Assembly: GCA_040755215.1 (NCBI GenBank)
Contig: JBFMBG010000001.1
Span: 1 to 64,000, forward strand
Length of the DNA stretch: 64,000 nucleotides
From: JAIMBK01 sp040755215
Lineage (GTDB): Bacteria; Bacillota; Desulfotomaculia; Desulfotomaculales; Nap2-2B
Direction: 5' to 3'
Part shown: positions 1 through 8,772 of the stretch, piece after piece
Position numbering within the stretch: the stretch's first letter is position 1
How the letters are laid out: each line of letters begins with the position of its first letter
Notes under the pieces: model-generated
What the model was told of the DNA's origin: nothing
Database searches by the model: none
The model's input: the letters and a program-made list of their open reading frames with translations, nothing else
Position numbers and translations under genes: made by a program

Positions 1-1018
1 ACTCGGCCGCGTCCCGGATAACCGTCTCGCCGCCGGCCACGGCCCCCGCCACGGCCAGCGCGGGCACTTCGTCAACCAGGCGGGGGATCAGCTCCCCGGC
101 AATAACCGTACCTTTGAGCGAAGAACTGCGCATGCGCAGGTCGGCCACTGGTTCCCCGCTGATTTCCCGCCTGTTCAACAATTCCAGGTTGGCCCCCATC
201 TGCCTCAAAACATCTAAAACCCCGGTGCGCGTGGGATTTACGCCCACCCCGGTGATGGTAAGGTCGGAATCCGGCGTGCAGGCGGCGGCCACCAATAAAA
301 AAGCCGCCGAGGAAATGTCGCCGGGAACGGTAAGCCGCCGCCCCGTCAGCTGCTGGCCGCCCTTTATGGAAATGCTGTCGCCCGCAATCTTCAGCTCGGC
401 GCCGAAATATTGCAACAGACGCTCCGTGTGGTCCCGGGAAGCCGCCGGTTCGACAACCACAGTTTCTCCCCGGGCAAGCAGACCCGCCAGCAGGACCGCC
501 GATTTTACCTGCGCGCTGGCCACCGGCAGCCGGTAGCGAATGCCGCGCAGGTTGCCTCCCCGGATGGCCAGGGGGGCGAACTCCCCGCCCCGGCGCCCCC
601 AGATGACGGCGCCCATTTCTTGAAGGGGCCCCGCAACCCTCCCCATGGGCCGGCGCCTTAAGGATTCGTCGCCGGTGACCACGCTAAAAAAAGGCAGCCC
701 GGCCAGGATTCCGGTCAGCAGGCGGATGGTGGTGCCGGAATTGGCTGCGTCCAGCACATCGGCCGGCTCGTGCAGCGCATCCGGCCCGCGCCCGTGAACG
801 ATCAGGACGCCTTCTTCGGTGGGGCCGGTAAATTTTACCCCCAGCTCCTGAAAACAGCGCACGGTGGCCAGGCAATCTTCACCGGAAAGAAAATTCTCTA
901 TCCAGGTATCCCCGTTGGCCAGCGCCCCCAGCATCACGGCGCGGTGGGAAATCGACTTGTCCCCGGGCACGCTGACGGTGCCCCGGATAGAACGGGCAGG
1001 TTCAACGGCAAAATCCAT
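1..1018 (-). CDS. aroA: 3-phosphoshikimate 1-carboxyvinyltransferase (EPSP synthase), 3' end outside window
   Basis: Shikimate-pathway enzyme that joins phosphoenolpyruvate to shikimate-3-phosphate in the cytosol. About 338 N-terminal residues are present and the frame stays open to base 1. Family landmarks seen are VPGDKSISHRAVMLGALA near residue 15, DAANSGTT near residue 85 and a second-domain GDISSAAFLL; these are the substrate-binding segments of the family. The ATG at 1018 is preceded by GGTGAG. An upstream ATG at 1035 is in another frame. The gene is cut by the window edge, not damaged. Its downstream operon partners are not visible. Confidence 0.93.
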   Translation of the reverse strand, partial: MDFAVEPARSIRGTVSVPGDKSISHRAVMLGALANGDTWIENFLSGEDCLATVRCFQELGVKFTGPTEEGVLIVHGRGPDALHEPADVLDAANSGTTIRLLTGILAGLPFFSVVTGDESLRRRPMGRVAGPLQEMGAVIWGRRGGEFAPLAIRGGNLRGIRYRLPVASAQVKSAVLLAGLLARGETVVVEPAASRDHTERLLQYFGAELKIAGDSISIKGGQQLTGRRLTVPGDISSAAFLLVAAACTPDSDLTITGVGVNPTRTGVLDVLRQMGANLELLNRREISGEPVADLRMRSSSLKGTVIAGELIPRLVDEVPALAVAGAVAGGETVIRDAAE

Positions 1019-1099
1019 AAACTCACCAGCTTCATTTTTACCCCTTTCAGTTACTTCGACGTTGCTGCCCGCTTTCCTTCTTTAACCGGGTTTCTTCAG

Positions 1100-3274
1100 C
1101 TAGGTTTCAATAATCACCCGCACGTCTCCCGTGGTCTTTAAAACGCCGCAGTACGTCTTGCCCTGCTTGCGGGTAAACTCCAGGTCGACTTTACCAGAGC
1201 CCAGCTTTAGATTTTGAATAACCATTTCGCCGATCCAGGGAGGAAGAACCGGCTTGCAAATGTGTACTTCCTGGTGGCGGCAGAAAATACCCAGCATAAT
1301 CTGAACCAGCAGAGGAATGGTGCCCACCGCCCAGGCCTGGGGATTGCAGGCGGTGGGGTAGAGGACCGGTCCGCCTTCCTGCCGCCGGGTAAAACCGCAG
1401 AAAACTTCCGGCAGCCGGTGGTACGGGAAATACATGGCCGCCTCAAAAAGATTGGTAATTACCTGTTCCAGCAAATTAAACAAATTGAGGGTCCTTAAGC
1501 CGTAGGCAATGATGGCGTTGTCGTGGGGCCAAACGGAGCCGTTATGGTAACTCATCGGGTTGTAAGGTTTGACTGCTTTGCTCATCGTCCGGATGCCCCA
1601 CCCCGAATACAGATCGGTCTTAAACAAGCGCCTGGCGACAGTTTTGGCCATTTCGTCCGGTAATATACCTGTAAACAGGCAGTGCCCGGGATTGGAAACG
1701 GGGGTGGTAAGCGGTTTTTTATCGCCATCCAGGGCAAAGGCCAAAAATTTTTCCTCTTCCAGCCAGAAAGCCTTTAAAAACTTCTCCCGTAACTTTTTCG
1801 CCAGGTTTTCTGCCTCTCCGGCCGGCCCGTTTCTGTCCAGGGCGCGCAACATCTCGGCGGCGCGCAGCAGCGCCAGGTAATAATACGCCTGCACTTCCAC
1901 CAGGGCAATCGGCCCTTTAGGAATGTTCCCTTCCAGGTCGATGACCCCGTCCCAGGAATCCTTCCACCCCTGGTTCGGCAAACCTTTCGCCGAGCGGCAG
2001 GCGTATTCAATAAAGCCGTCCCCGTCGGCATCCCCGTAATCGCTGCACCACTGCAGAGCGGCAGCGAGGTTGGGGGCAAGTTTTTCCAGCAGCGCCCGGT
2101 CGCCCGTCCAGCGGTACGTTTCGGACAACAAAATAATAAACCAGAGGGTGGCGTCTACGCTTCCGTAATAGGGGGTGTGGGGGATTTCCCCGCAGGAGGC
2201 CAGTTCCCCCCTTCTTAGTTCGTGCAAAATTTTCCCCGGCTCTTCATCGCGCCAGGGGTTGTCTTCTTTCCCCTGCAGAGCGGCAAGAAAATACAACGTT
2301 TCGGCGGCGATGGCCGGATTAATCAACAGGGTCTGCCAGCCGACGATCAGGGCATCCCGGCCGAAAGGGGCTGCATACCAGGGTATCCCGGCCTGAACGA
2401 TGGTCCCCAGGTGAGGATAGGTGGTGCGCAATGAATAGAGATCAGTAATGGCGCGCTGGAGCATCTCGGCAATAAACAGGTTATCGCTGGCAAAAGAAGT
2501 GCACTCTTCTTTCCATTGCTGATAACCGAGGTATTTTCTTTTCACCGCGTTGCGGAAAACGGTATTCACCCCGGACTTTCCTTTTCCTGGAGAAGGTTTC
2601 GGCCTTCTCCCGATAAACGGCCTGGCCTGCATGTACAGGTAAACTTTTTTTCCCGGCGGCAGGCTCAAAGAAAACCTGGCCCTGGCCGCCAACCCGTCTA
2701 TTTTAAGCTCGTCCGGGTAAGGAAAAAAGGAAACCAGGGTGTACCGCCGGATGTCGTCCAGCCCCCGGTAACTGAAAAGAACGCCGTCCGGAGTTGGCGC
2801 GGGAGCGTACAACTCCCCCCGGCAGCCTCTGGCAAACCCGCGGATTTCAAAGATATCGAGAAAATCCGCCGCCAGTTCCACTTCCAGTTGCAAATCCATC
2901 CGCCACGAGTTAAAGTTAATCAACCGCAACCGTTGCAAAAGGGCGCCGTCAAGGACGCGCAGCATCCTGATGTGCAGGGTCTGCGCCGGAACGAGCGTAC
3001 CGCTCTTTGGCAAAGGAGGATTGGTTAGCTCAAACTGCGCAAAGTGACTTTCCCTGATGGAAGAGGAAAGGAAAACAGTTGGCTGGTTGTCCAGGTATAT
3101 TTTTAAACAACTGAGAAACCTGGTGTCCTGATAATACAGGCCCAGGCCCGGATGGGACGTGCAGGATATTTCGCCGTTAGGCTGGGAAGTTACAAACAAC
3201 TCGCCGTCCTTTAAAACTTCCACCGTAGACGGTGTATTCACTGCCTCGGTAAAATGAGTTACCTCCAACACCAA
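1100..3274 (-). CDS. Glycogen debranching enzyme / amylo-alpha-1,6-glucosidase family protein
   Basis: A 724-residue cytosolic protein with the two-part architecture of bacterial amylo-alpha-1,6-glucosidases (COG3408). An N-terminal beta-sandwich (about 1-240; GDGELFVTSQPNGEIS-like opening and LYYQDTRFLS) is followed by an (alpha/alpha)6 catalytic half. Landmarks are AGIPWYAAPFGRDAL near residue 300, QGWKDSWDG near 430 and YHNGSVWPHDNA near 575. It should trim alpha-1,6 branches of glycogen or a related glucan. The start read here is TTG at 3274 (GGGGA upstream), and the adjacent GTG at 3271 is equally possible. It lies just downstream of the GT4 gene, which suggests a two-gene glucan unit, and the malQ/treZ/treY cluster 32 kb away would use the same polymer. 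Confidence 0.85.
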   Translation of the reverse strand: MVLEVTHFTEAVNTPSTVEVLKDGELFVTSQPNGEISCTSHPGLGLYYQDTRFLSCLKIYLDNQPTVFLSSSIRESHFAQFELTNPPLPKSGTLVPAQTLHIRMLRVLDGALLQRLRLINFNSWRMDLQLEVELAADFLDIFEIRGFARGCRGELYAPAPTPDGVLFSYRGLDDIRRYTLVSFFPYPDELKIDGLAARARFSLSLPPGKKVYLYMQARPFIGRRPKPSPGKGKSGVNTVFRNAVKRKYLGYQQWKEECTSFASDNLFIAEMLQRAITDLYSLRTTYPHLGTIVQAGIPWYAAPFGRDALIVGWQTLLINPAIAAETLYFLAALQGKEDNPWRDEEPGKILHELRRGELASCGEIPHTPYYGSVDATLWFIILLSETYRWTGDRALLEKLAPNLAAALQWCSDYGDADGDGFIEYACRSAKGLPNQGWKDSWDGVIDLEGNIPKGPIALVEVQAYYYLALLRAAEMLRALDRNGPAGEAENLAKKLREKFLKAFWLEEEKFLAFALDGDKKPLTTPVSNPGHCLFTGILPDEMAKTVARRLFKTDLYSGWGIRTMSKAVKPYNPMSYHNGSVWPHDNAIIAYGLRTLNLFNLLEQVITNLFEAAMYFPYHRLPEVFCGFTRRQEGGPVLYPTACNPQAWAVGTIPLLVQIMLGIFCRHQEVHICKPVLPPWIGEMVIQNLKLGSGKVDLEFTRKQGKTYCGVLKTTGDVRVIIET

Positions 3275-3310
3275 AAATCCCCTGCTCTTGAAAAATGTTG
3301 CCGTAGCTAT

Positions 3311-4528
3311 TCAGGCAATGAACTTCTTCCCGGCGGAGGAACCCCGTCTCCGCCAGTAAAAGGAGAGGAGATCCCCGTAGACGTGCAGCGTCCGGGCGGC
3401 CATCAATTCCTTAGGATAGCTTTTTTGCGCTATTTTCCGCCCTGTTTCGCCCATCTGCCGGGCCAGGGCCGGCTCGGCGAGCAACTGGCAGCATCGCCCG
3501 GCCAGCTCCCGCGGGTCATTCATCGGAACCACAAATCCGCACACGCGGTCTTTAACCACTTCCGGCATCCCGCCCGCGCGGCTGACTACAATCGGCTTTG
3601 CCGAAGCCATGGCTTCCAGCATCACCAGCCCGAAGGGCTCCTCAAAACAAGAAGGATAAATACATATTTCCGCGTCCCGGTATACCAGAGGCATTTTCTC
3701 CCACGGAAAAAATTCTATATAAACGTGCCCGGCCAGGTCGAGTTCCGCAACCAAATTTTTGATCCGGCTTACCTCTTCGCCCTGGTAACTGCCCCAGTCT
3801 ACAGTTTTCTCGGTCCCGGCCAGAACCAGCAGCACATCGGGGAAACGCTCCCTGATTTGCGCCAATGCCTGGACGCTGATATGGGAGCCTTTGGCCAGGC
3901 TCATGCGCGCCGGGTGAAAAATTACCCGCCGCCCGGCAAATTGAGAAAACGTTTTGCCGGCTGCGGAATTATCCCTGTCCGGCTTAAAGAGCTCAAGATC
4001 AATGCCGTGGTGAATAACGGTAATTCTTTTGTCCGGATAACCCGCCCTGACCAGCTCTCTTTTGATATAATGACTCACTGCGATAACTGCGTCCCAGTAG
4101 TGCGCCCGGGCGTTAAACTGCGTCCACAAATCGTCCGCCCAGACGTTGTGAGCCGTCAGGACCAGAGGAATATCCAGGCTGTTTTTCACGGCAAACAAAG
4201 CGTCGGCGTGCTCCGGGCTGAAGTAGTGCATGTTGTGGGCGTGGATGATGTCCGGTTTTTCTTTTTCGATAAAACGCCCGACTTCCTCCGTTATTTCTTT
4301 TGCCTTTTGCCTCAGCAAAGACGGATTAAGATTGTTTAAGTCAAATAAATTGCGCCGGTAAATTTTCATTCCCTGCCAGACGTATTCTTTTTCCGCACCA
4401 TTCACTGAACCGGTGAGCAGGCTTACCTGACAACCATAACGGACCAGCTCCGGACCCAACATGGCCAGATGGCTTTCCACCCCGCCAATGATGGGAGGAA
4501 AGGCCCAATGCAGCATGGCAACTTTCAT
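3311..4528 (-). CDS. GT4-family glycosyltransferase
   Basis: A 405-residue GT-B fold glycosyltransferase. The N-terminal acceptor domain has the glycine-rich loop GGVESHLAML near residue 15 and HAHNMHYFSPEHADAL. The C-terminal donor domain has the GT4 EX7E signature in EEPFGLVMLEAMASAKP (about residues 297-313). I chose the ATG at 4528 because GGAGG sits 9 bases upstream; an in-frame TTG at 4534 is too close to it. The sequence does not fix the donor or acceptor. Position directly upstream of the debranching enzyme makes an alpha-glucan role reasonable, but sucrose, lipid or cell-wall glycosylation cannot be excluded. Confidence 0.82.
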   Translation of the reverse strand: MKVAMLHWAFPPIIGGVESHLAMLGPELVRYGCQVSLLTGSVNGAEKEYVWQGMKIYRRNLFDLNNLNPSLLRQKAKEITEEVGRFIEKEKPDIIHAHNMHYFSPEHADALFAVKNSLDIPLVLTAHNVWADDLWTQFNARAHYWDAVIAVSHYIKRELVRAGYPDKRITVIHHGIDLELFKPDRDNSAAGKTFSQFAGRRVIFHPARMSLAKGSHISVQALAQIRERFPDVLLVLAGTEKTVDWGSYQGEEVSRIKNLVAELDLAGHVYIEFFPWEKMPLVYRDAEICIYPSCFEEPFGLVMLEAMASAKPIVVSRAGGMPEVVKDRVCGFVVPMNDPRELAGRCCQLLAEPALARQMGETGRKIAQKSYPKELMAARTLHVYGDLLSFYWRRRGSSAGKKFIA

Positions 4529-4915
4529 CAGCAATCACCTCCAACAAATTTTAGGCCCGGATTGGAAACTCCCGCCGGGCCCTTTGATCGCGAGCTGCCA
4601 TACTTCATTACTAGGGATAGGTTGGCGAGGGATTTTGAAACCTATCCTTCCGGCGGCCAGAAACGGGTACTCTGACAGGAAGAATGGTTATAGAAGAAAG
4701 GGTCATAAGGGATCAAAATAAGCTAAGGATAAAAAAGGGCAACAGGTATCCGTCAAGCGATCATAATTATAAATAAACGTCCCGGGAATTGTCAATTCTA
4801 AAAAATTCCAGCACTTTTTTCTATCAATACCCTGCCTGCATTTTTATTATTACCGCGGAGTATTTTTCTTCTTTTCGACCATACTAAAACAAACGGTTTT
4901 TAAGGAGAGGGATCT
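4529..4915. other. Divergent intergenic region, 387 bp
   Basis: Separates the minus-strand GT4/debranching unit from plus-strand tepA. No credible coding frame was seen. It contains a hairpin at 4615-4647 (stem GGATAGGTT/AACCTATCC) with no T-run on either side, so it is not an obvious intrinsic terminator. The last 120 bp are A+T rich and probably hold the tepA promoter, but I could not assign convincing -35/-10 hexamers. Confidence 0.5.
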
Positions 4916-5785
4916 ATGCCTGGAGAGTCCGGGAAGCGCCTGCTCAACCAGGAGGAGTTTCCTTACTCGCCCGATCCTGATCTTGAACCTGGATTTGCTC
5001 CTGAGTATGACCCTGGGCAACCGCCGGAAGAACCCGGAGAGGAGCCAAAGCGGCCCGAGCTTCCCCATCCCGGCGGGCCGCCGGCGCCAAAACGCGTTCA
5101 GGGGCAGCGCAAGGAAAGCATGCAGGCGTTAAAGGAACTGGGGACGAATACGCTGCCGGAGATTAAAAGCAATATCCATTGCCTGACCATCGTCGGCCAG
5201 ATCGAAGGGCACCTGGTTTTACCGCCCCAGAACAAAACGACCAAGTACGAACACCTCCTGCCGCAACTGGTAGCCCTGGAACAGAGCCCGGAAATTGAAG
5301 GGGTGTTGGTGGTTTTAAATACCGTCGGCGGCGATGTGGAAGCGGGGCTGGCTATCGCCGAGATGATTGCCGGCCTCTCCAAGCCCACGGTTTCCATCGT
5401 GCTGGGCGGCGGCCACAGCATCGGCGTGCCCATCGCCGTGGCGGCGCGCTACAGCTTCATTGCCCAGACGGCCAGCATGACCATCCACCCGATCAGGCTC
5501 AACGGGCTGGTGATCGGCGTTCCACAAACGTACGAGTACCTGGACAAAATGCAGGACCGGGTGGTGCGCTTCGTCATCCAGCACTCGAAGGTCAGCGAGG
5601 CCGCCTTCCGGGACATGATGTTCCGCACCGGCGAGCTGGCCCGGGATATCGGCACGGTGCTGATCGGCAAAGAAGCGGTGGAATGCGGCCTGATCGACGA
5701 GGTGGGCAGCGTCGGGCAGGCGGTGAGCAAACTAAAGGCGATGATCGAGGAGCAAAAGCAAAACAAAATCAGGGAGAATTTCTGA
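4916..5785 (+). CDS. tepA: TepA-type ClpP-like serine protease
   Basis: A 289-residue ClpP-fold protein of the TepA/YmfB type. It has a proline/glutamate-rich, probably disordered N-terminal 70 residues followed by a crotonase/ClpP core. Visible catalytic candidates are Ser168 in GGGHSIGVPIA, His191 in MTIHPIR and Asp244 in ARDIGTV. Good ribosome binding site AAGGAGAGGG 6 bases before the ATG. In Bacillus the homologue was linked to secretion and to sporulation small-protein degradation; here the role is inferred by family only. The next gene is ylzJ-like, as in Bacillus, which supports the assignment. Confidence 0.88.
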   Translation: MPGESGKRLLNQEEFPYSPDPDLEPGFAPEYDPGQPPEEPGEEPKRPELPHPGGPPAPKRVQGQRKESMQALKELGTNTLPEIKSNIHCLTIVGQIEGHLVLPPQNKTTKYEHLLPQLVALEQSPEIEGVLVVLNTVGGDVEAGLAIAEMIAGLSKPTVSIVLGGGHSIGVPIAVAARYSFIAQTASMTIHPIRLNGLVIGVPQTYEYLDKMQDRVVRFVIQHSKVSEAAFRDMMFRTGELARDIGTVLIGKEAVECGLIDEVGSVGQAVSKLKAMIEEQKQNKIRENF

Positions 5786-5811
5786 CCGAATATATGGGGG
5801 CATAAAACAAA

Positions 5812-6057
5812 ATGATCCTCTATACACCAATGCAACTGGAGCTGGTCGTTGAAGGTCTGGAGGAAATGAAAGAGCCGGCCGTCCGGCTGGTCGAGATCGG
5901 GGGAGTCCCGCTGATTATTGAGGATACCGGTCCCGGCGAGGGCAGGGTGGTCCGTTTATTGAGCACGGACCCGCAGGATTACCTGCGTACGGATTTTTTC
6001 CCGGGGGCCGTAATTAAATTTCAACAGTATATGGAGAAAGATGGTTCCAGATCCTAA
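5812..6057 (+). CDS. ylzJ: YlzJ-like protein
   Basis: An 81-residue protein opening MILYTPMQLELVVEG, the characteristic N-terminus of the YlzJ family of unknown function. It lies 26 bp after tepA, an order shared with many Firmicutes, and is preceded by a GGGGGC site. The family is usually about 70 residues; the C-terminal dozen here are not conserved in my recollection. In Bacillus ftsK/spoIIIE follows, but that gene is absent before the assembly gap. Confidence 0.8.
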   Translation: MILYTPMQLELVVEGLEEMKEPAVRLVEIGGVPLIIEDTGPGEGRVVRLLSTDPQDYLRTDFFPGAVIKFQQYMEKDGSRS

Positions 6058-6213
6058 TTTCGGCGCTCCTGAAGGCACCGGCAAAACCATTGGCTGGACA
6101 TATTTTCCATACTCCAATAAACTCTCAAGAGAAGTCCGATGTCTTATGGATAAAGGCAACCCGGCCGGGGACAGTCCGGAGTGGGCAGTAATGTTTTCTT
6201 CACGAGAGAAATC

Positions 6214-6352
6214 TCATCGGGCACCTCCAGGGTGAAGTTCATGTATTTCTAATATCTTGGTCCGCCCGGCCGCCCATTTTTTCACCAGGGGAATGGGCTT
6301 CCTGGCCAAACTTTCGACCAGGACCTCCCGGTTAATGCCGGGATTGCACCCG
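6214..6352 (-). CDS. C-terminal fragment of an unidentified protein abutting the assembly gap
   Basis: An open minus-strand frame of 45 codons enters from the N run and stops at TGA 6214-6216. It contains GCNPGINREVLVESLARK and LVKKWAAGRTKILEIHEL. I do not recognise the family. It does not resemble the C-terminus of the dehydratase-like gene on the other side of the gap, which by comparison with its paralogue should end within about ten codons. It is therefore probably the tail of a separate downstream gene, or of a different contig joined by scaffolding. The 150 bp between ylzJ and this fragment show no gene. Confidence 0.4.
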
Positions 6353-6452
6353 NNNNNNNNNNNNNNNNNNNNNNNNNNNNNNNNNNNNNNNNNNNNNNNN
6401 NNNNNNNNNNNNNNNNNNNNNNNNNNNNNNNNNNNNNNNNNNNNNNNNNNNN
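6353..6452. other. Assembly gap of exactly 100 N
   Basis: An arbitrary-length scaffold gap. Frames and distances across it are not meaningful, and physical linkage of tepA-ylzJ with the 6.4-30 kb catabolic region depends on the scaffolding being right. Confidence 0.99.
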
Positions 6453-7885
6453 ATGATCCTGGCCAGCTTCTTCTTGTGGTCCAGGTTGGCCTGGCGGGAG
6501 ATCATGATCCGCTGGGCCTGGGGCGAACCGGCCCCGTGCATGGACTCGGTGCGGTAGCCCACGGCGGCGCAGCCCAGGGTGAGGTTCTCCACCAGGCGCA
6601 GCATCCTCATCCTGTGCTCCGTGGGGTAAGAGGCGGCACCTTTTAAGTATTTCTCGATGTAGGGGCCGATTTCGGGATGGCGGAAGTCCTTTTCCGACGG
6701 CATGGTGACCATCAGGCCGCCGGCGATGTCTTCGGCCAGGCGGGCTATCTCGTAGGGGTAGCGGGTCACGTTTTGCTTGCAGACGTTGGCCAGCAAGAGG
6801 TCCACCAGGTAGGTTCCCGACGGCGTGCGGTGCCCCTGGGCGGAACAGGCGATGCCGCAGCAAAAAAGGGTTTCGTTTAAGTGGATCATCTCGATGATCT
6901 TGTCTTTGATGTGCGACGCCCCGGCCGTTCCGTTGTAGTCCGCCATCATGGCCGCCGCGCCGATTAACACGTCGCCGACCCCCACCTTGCAGCCGCCGTA
7001 GCTCTGGCGGTGGTAGGCGGCGAAGCGCTCCACCAGAATCCCGGAAAACTGGTGCTCGCGGCACATGAAGACCCTCTCCCAGGGCACGAAAACGTCGTCG
7101 AAGACGACCAGGGCCTCCTGGCCCCCGTAGCGGGCGTTGCCCACGTCGATCGCGGATCCTTCCAGCTTCCTGGTGTCGCAGGACTGCCGCCCGTAAATGT
7201 AGAATATGCCGGGGGCGTCGGCAGGCAGGGCGAAGCAGACCGCGTAATCCCTGTCCTCCCCGGTCATGGCTATGGTGGGCATAACGCATATTTCGTGGGA
7301 GTTGACGGCTCCGGTCTGATGGGCTTTGGCCCCCCGCACGACAATACCTTCGGAATTCTCTTTGACCACGCGCAGGTAAAGGTCGGGGTCGGCCTGCTGG
7401 CTGGGGCGTAAAGACCTGTCCCCCTTGGGATCGGTCATGGCCCCGTCCACCACCAGGTCGTTTTCCTGGACGTACCTCACGTAGCGGCGGAAGCGCCCGT
7501 GGTAGGTGGTGCCCAGCTTACGGTCCATTTCGAAGGTGACGCTGTCAACGGCGTTCATGGCGTCCATGCCCACGCAGCGCTGGAAACAGGCTGCCGTCTT
7601 CTGGCCCATCAGGCGCAGCATTTTGACCTTCCGCACCAGGTCGTCCGTGCTCTGGTGCAGGTGGGTGAAACGGTTGACGGTTTCCCCGGTAAGATTTGAC
7701 GTGGCAGTCATAAGATCGCCGTAACGCTCGTCCAGGGCCAGTTCGTAACTCTTCACCACCGAGTTAATTGACGGGCGGATGATTGGGTGGTCTACAAAAT
7801 TCTCTACCATTTCCCCGAACAGGTAAACCCTTGTCTTCATTTTCCGCAGGCTTTGCAAGTACTCATTTGCCGTTTTCAAGGCCAT
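6453..7885 (-). CDS. abfD: 4-hydroxybutyryl-CoA dehydratase / vinylacetyl-CoA isomerase family protein (3' end in gap)
   Basis: A [4Fe-4S]-FAD protein of the 4-hydroxybutyryl-CoA dehydratase family, which converts 4-hydroxybutyryl-CoA to crotonyl-CoA by a ketyl-radical route. Cluster ligands are all present: Cys100 and Cys104 in CFQRCVGMDA, His292 and Cys299 in HRQSYGGCK. From memory the Clostridium aminobutyricum enzyme uses Cys99, Cys103, His292 and Cys299. Tyr296 and Lys300 beside the cluster, Glu257 in GQEALVVFDD, the Thr of AHQTG and the Glu of TESMHGAG also match reported catalytic residues. About 478 residues are seen and only a few C-terminal ones are lost in the N run. The ATG at 7885 has GGAGG 7 bases upstream. 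This is the better candidate for true dehydratase activity. Confidence 0.85.
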
Positions 7886-7942
7886 TTTCACACCTCCGGG
7901 ACCGGTTTCCGAATGAAAATATACTGTCGCGATCCTGCTCTT

Positions 7943-8512
7943 TCACGACCGATCCTGCGCAAGTTCGCAGCTAAAGCGACAATTCCCGTCCCTTTCCATA
8001 TCCTGCACAATTTCTACCCTTACCGGCAGCCCCAGTTCTTGATAGACTCCCTTTAAAAACGTAAGACACCCTTCCCGGCAGGGAAGAAATGAGGCTGAAG
8101 GATGGTTTTGCTTAATCAACTGATATATAAAGCACTCCTGGACGGTAAAAACAAAACGCCTGGCCGTACTTTCCACGATCTTCCACTTGTCCTGAGGACG
8201 GGTAGCCAGGAACCAGATCTCGATGAAACGCTGAGGAATCCCGGGAAAGACGAGACCCGTCTTTTGGGCCGCTTCTTCCATCACCTCGCAGGTACGGTCT
8301 TTATACTTTTTTCCGGCGCTCAAGACCTTTTCGGCCAGACGAACACCGTAGCTATGGAAAAAGTCCGTCAACTCCTCCTCAGTTCCTGTCCGCCGGGAAA
8401 GTTCATCAGAAAGCCCGGTAACAGACAGGCCGCTCAATTCCTGAAGCAGGCCTTCCGGCAGATCGTAATCATATTCAGGATATGTTCTGGCCAACGGAAA
8501 CACCCCCTTCAT
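7943..8512 (-). CDS. Small cytosolic protein, possibly L-2-amino-thiazoline-4-carboxylic acid hydrolase-like
   Basis: A 189-residue protein starting at ATG 8512, inside the 3' end of the upstream ferredoxin gene (38-bp overlap, translational coupling likely). It has an N-terminal helical half and a C-terminal half with CREGCLTFLKGVY and the ending DGNCRFSCEL. The spacing of late Cys residues and the C-terminal CRF motif recall the ATC-hydrolase-like family (PF14196) or V4R-type small-ligand proteins. I did not find a decisive motif, so the function is open. It lies 58 bp upstream of the dehydratase-like gene. Confidence 0.55.
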   Translation of the reverse strand: MKGVFPLARTYPEYDYDLPEGLLQELSGLSVTGLSDELSRRTGTEEELTDFFHSYGVRLAEKVLSAGKKYKDRTCEVMEEAAQKTGLVFPGIPQRFIEIWFLATRPQDKWKIVESTARRFVFTVQECFIYQLIKQNHPSASFLPCREGCLTFLKGVYQELGLPVRVEIVQDMERDGNCRFSCELAQDRS

Positions 8513-8756
8513 GGCAGCCGGCAAACCGCAGCGTGATCGCGCCGGAGGGGCAAACGCGGACGCATTCCCCGCAGCCGGTGCAGGCCATCCAGTAGTAGGG
8601 CTGAAGGACGTACTCCTCCTCCGGCGTTTCTTTAAACTTGTAAACCTTCCCCGGCCGTGCCTTGAAAACGGCCTGGGGGCAGACCTGCAGGCAGAGCCCG
8701 CACTCCAGGGGGCTCTTGCAGAGGTCTGCGTCAACGGAAAGAGAATCTTTTCTCAT
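8475..8756 (-). CDS. 2x[4Fe-4S] ferredoxin-type protein
   Basis: A 93-residue electron carrier with two cluster-binding segments: CKSPLECGLCLQVCPQ near residue 13 and CTGCGECVRVCPSGA near residue 59, separated by a 30-residue insert with KFKETPEEEYVLQPYY. The C-terminus adds CHEGG. The ATG at 8756 follows GGAGGTG at good spacing. It overlaps the next gene by 38 bp and lies 16 bp after the larger ferredoxin-like gene, so the three are probably one transcript. It likely supplies or withdraws electrons for the flavoproteins of this cluster. Confidence 0.85.
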   Translation of the reverse strand: MRKDSLSVDADLCKSPLECGLCLQVCPQAVFKARPGKVYKFKETPEEEYVLQPYYWMACTGCGECVRVCPSGAITLRFAGCHEGGVSVGQNIS

Positions 8757-8772
8757 CACCCTGCACCTCCGG

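Noticed and set aside
3254..4339. 361-codon plus-strand open frame opposite the GT4 gene
   Set aside because: Antisense shadow; the minus strand has the GT4 EX7E motif and a good start.
4615..4647. Hairpin upstream of tepA as terminator or riboswitch
   Set aside because: No T-run and no known riboswitch consensus; the stem alone is not sufficient.
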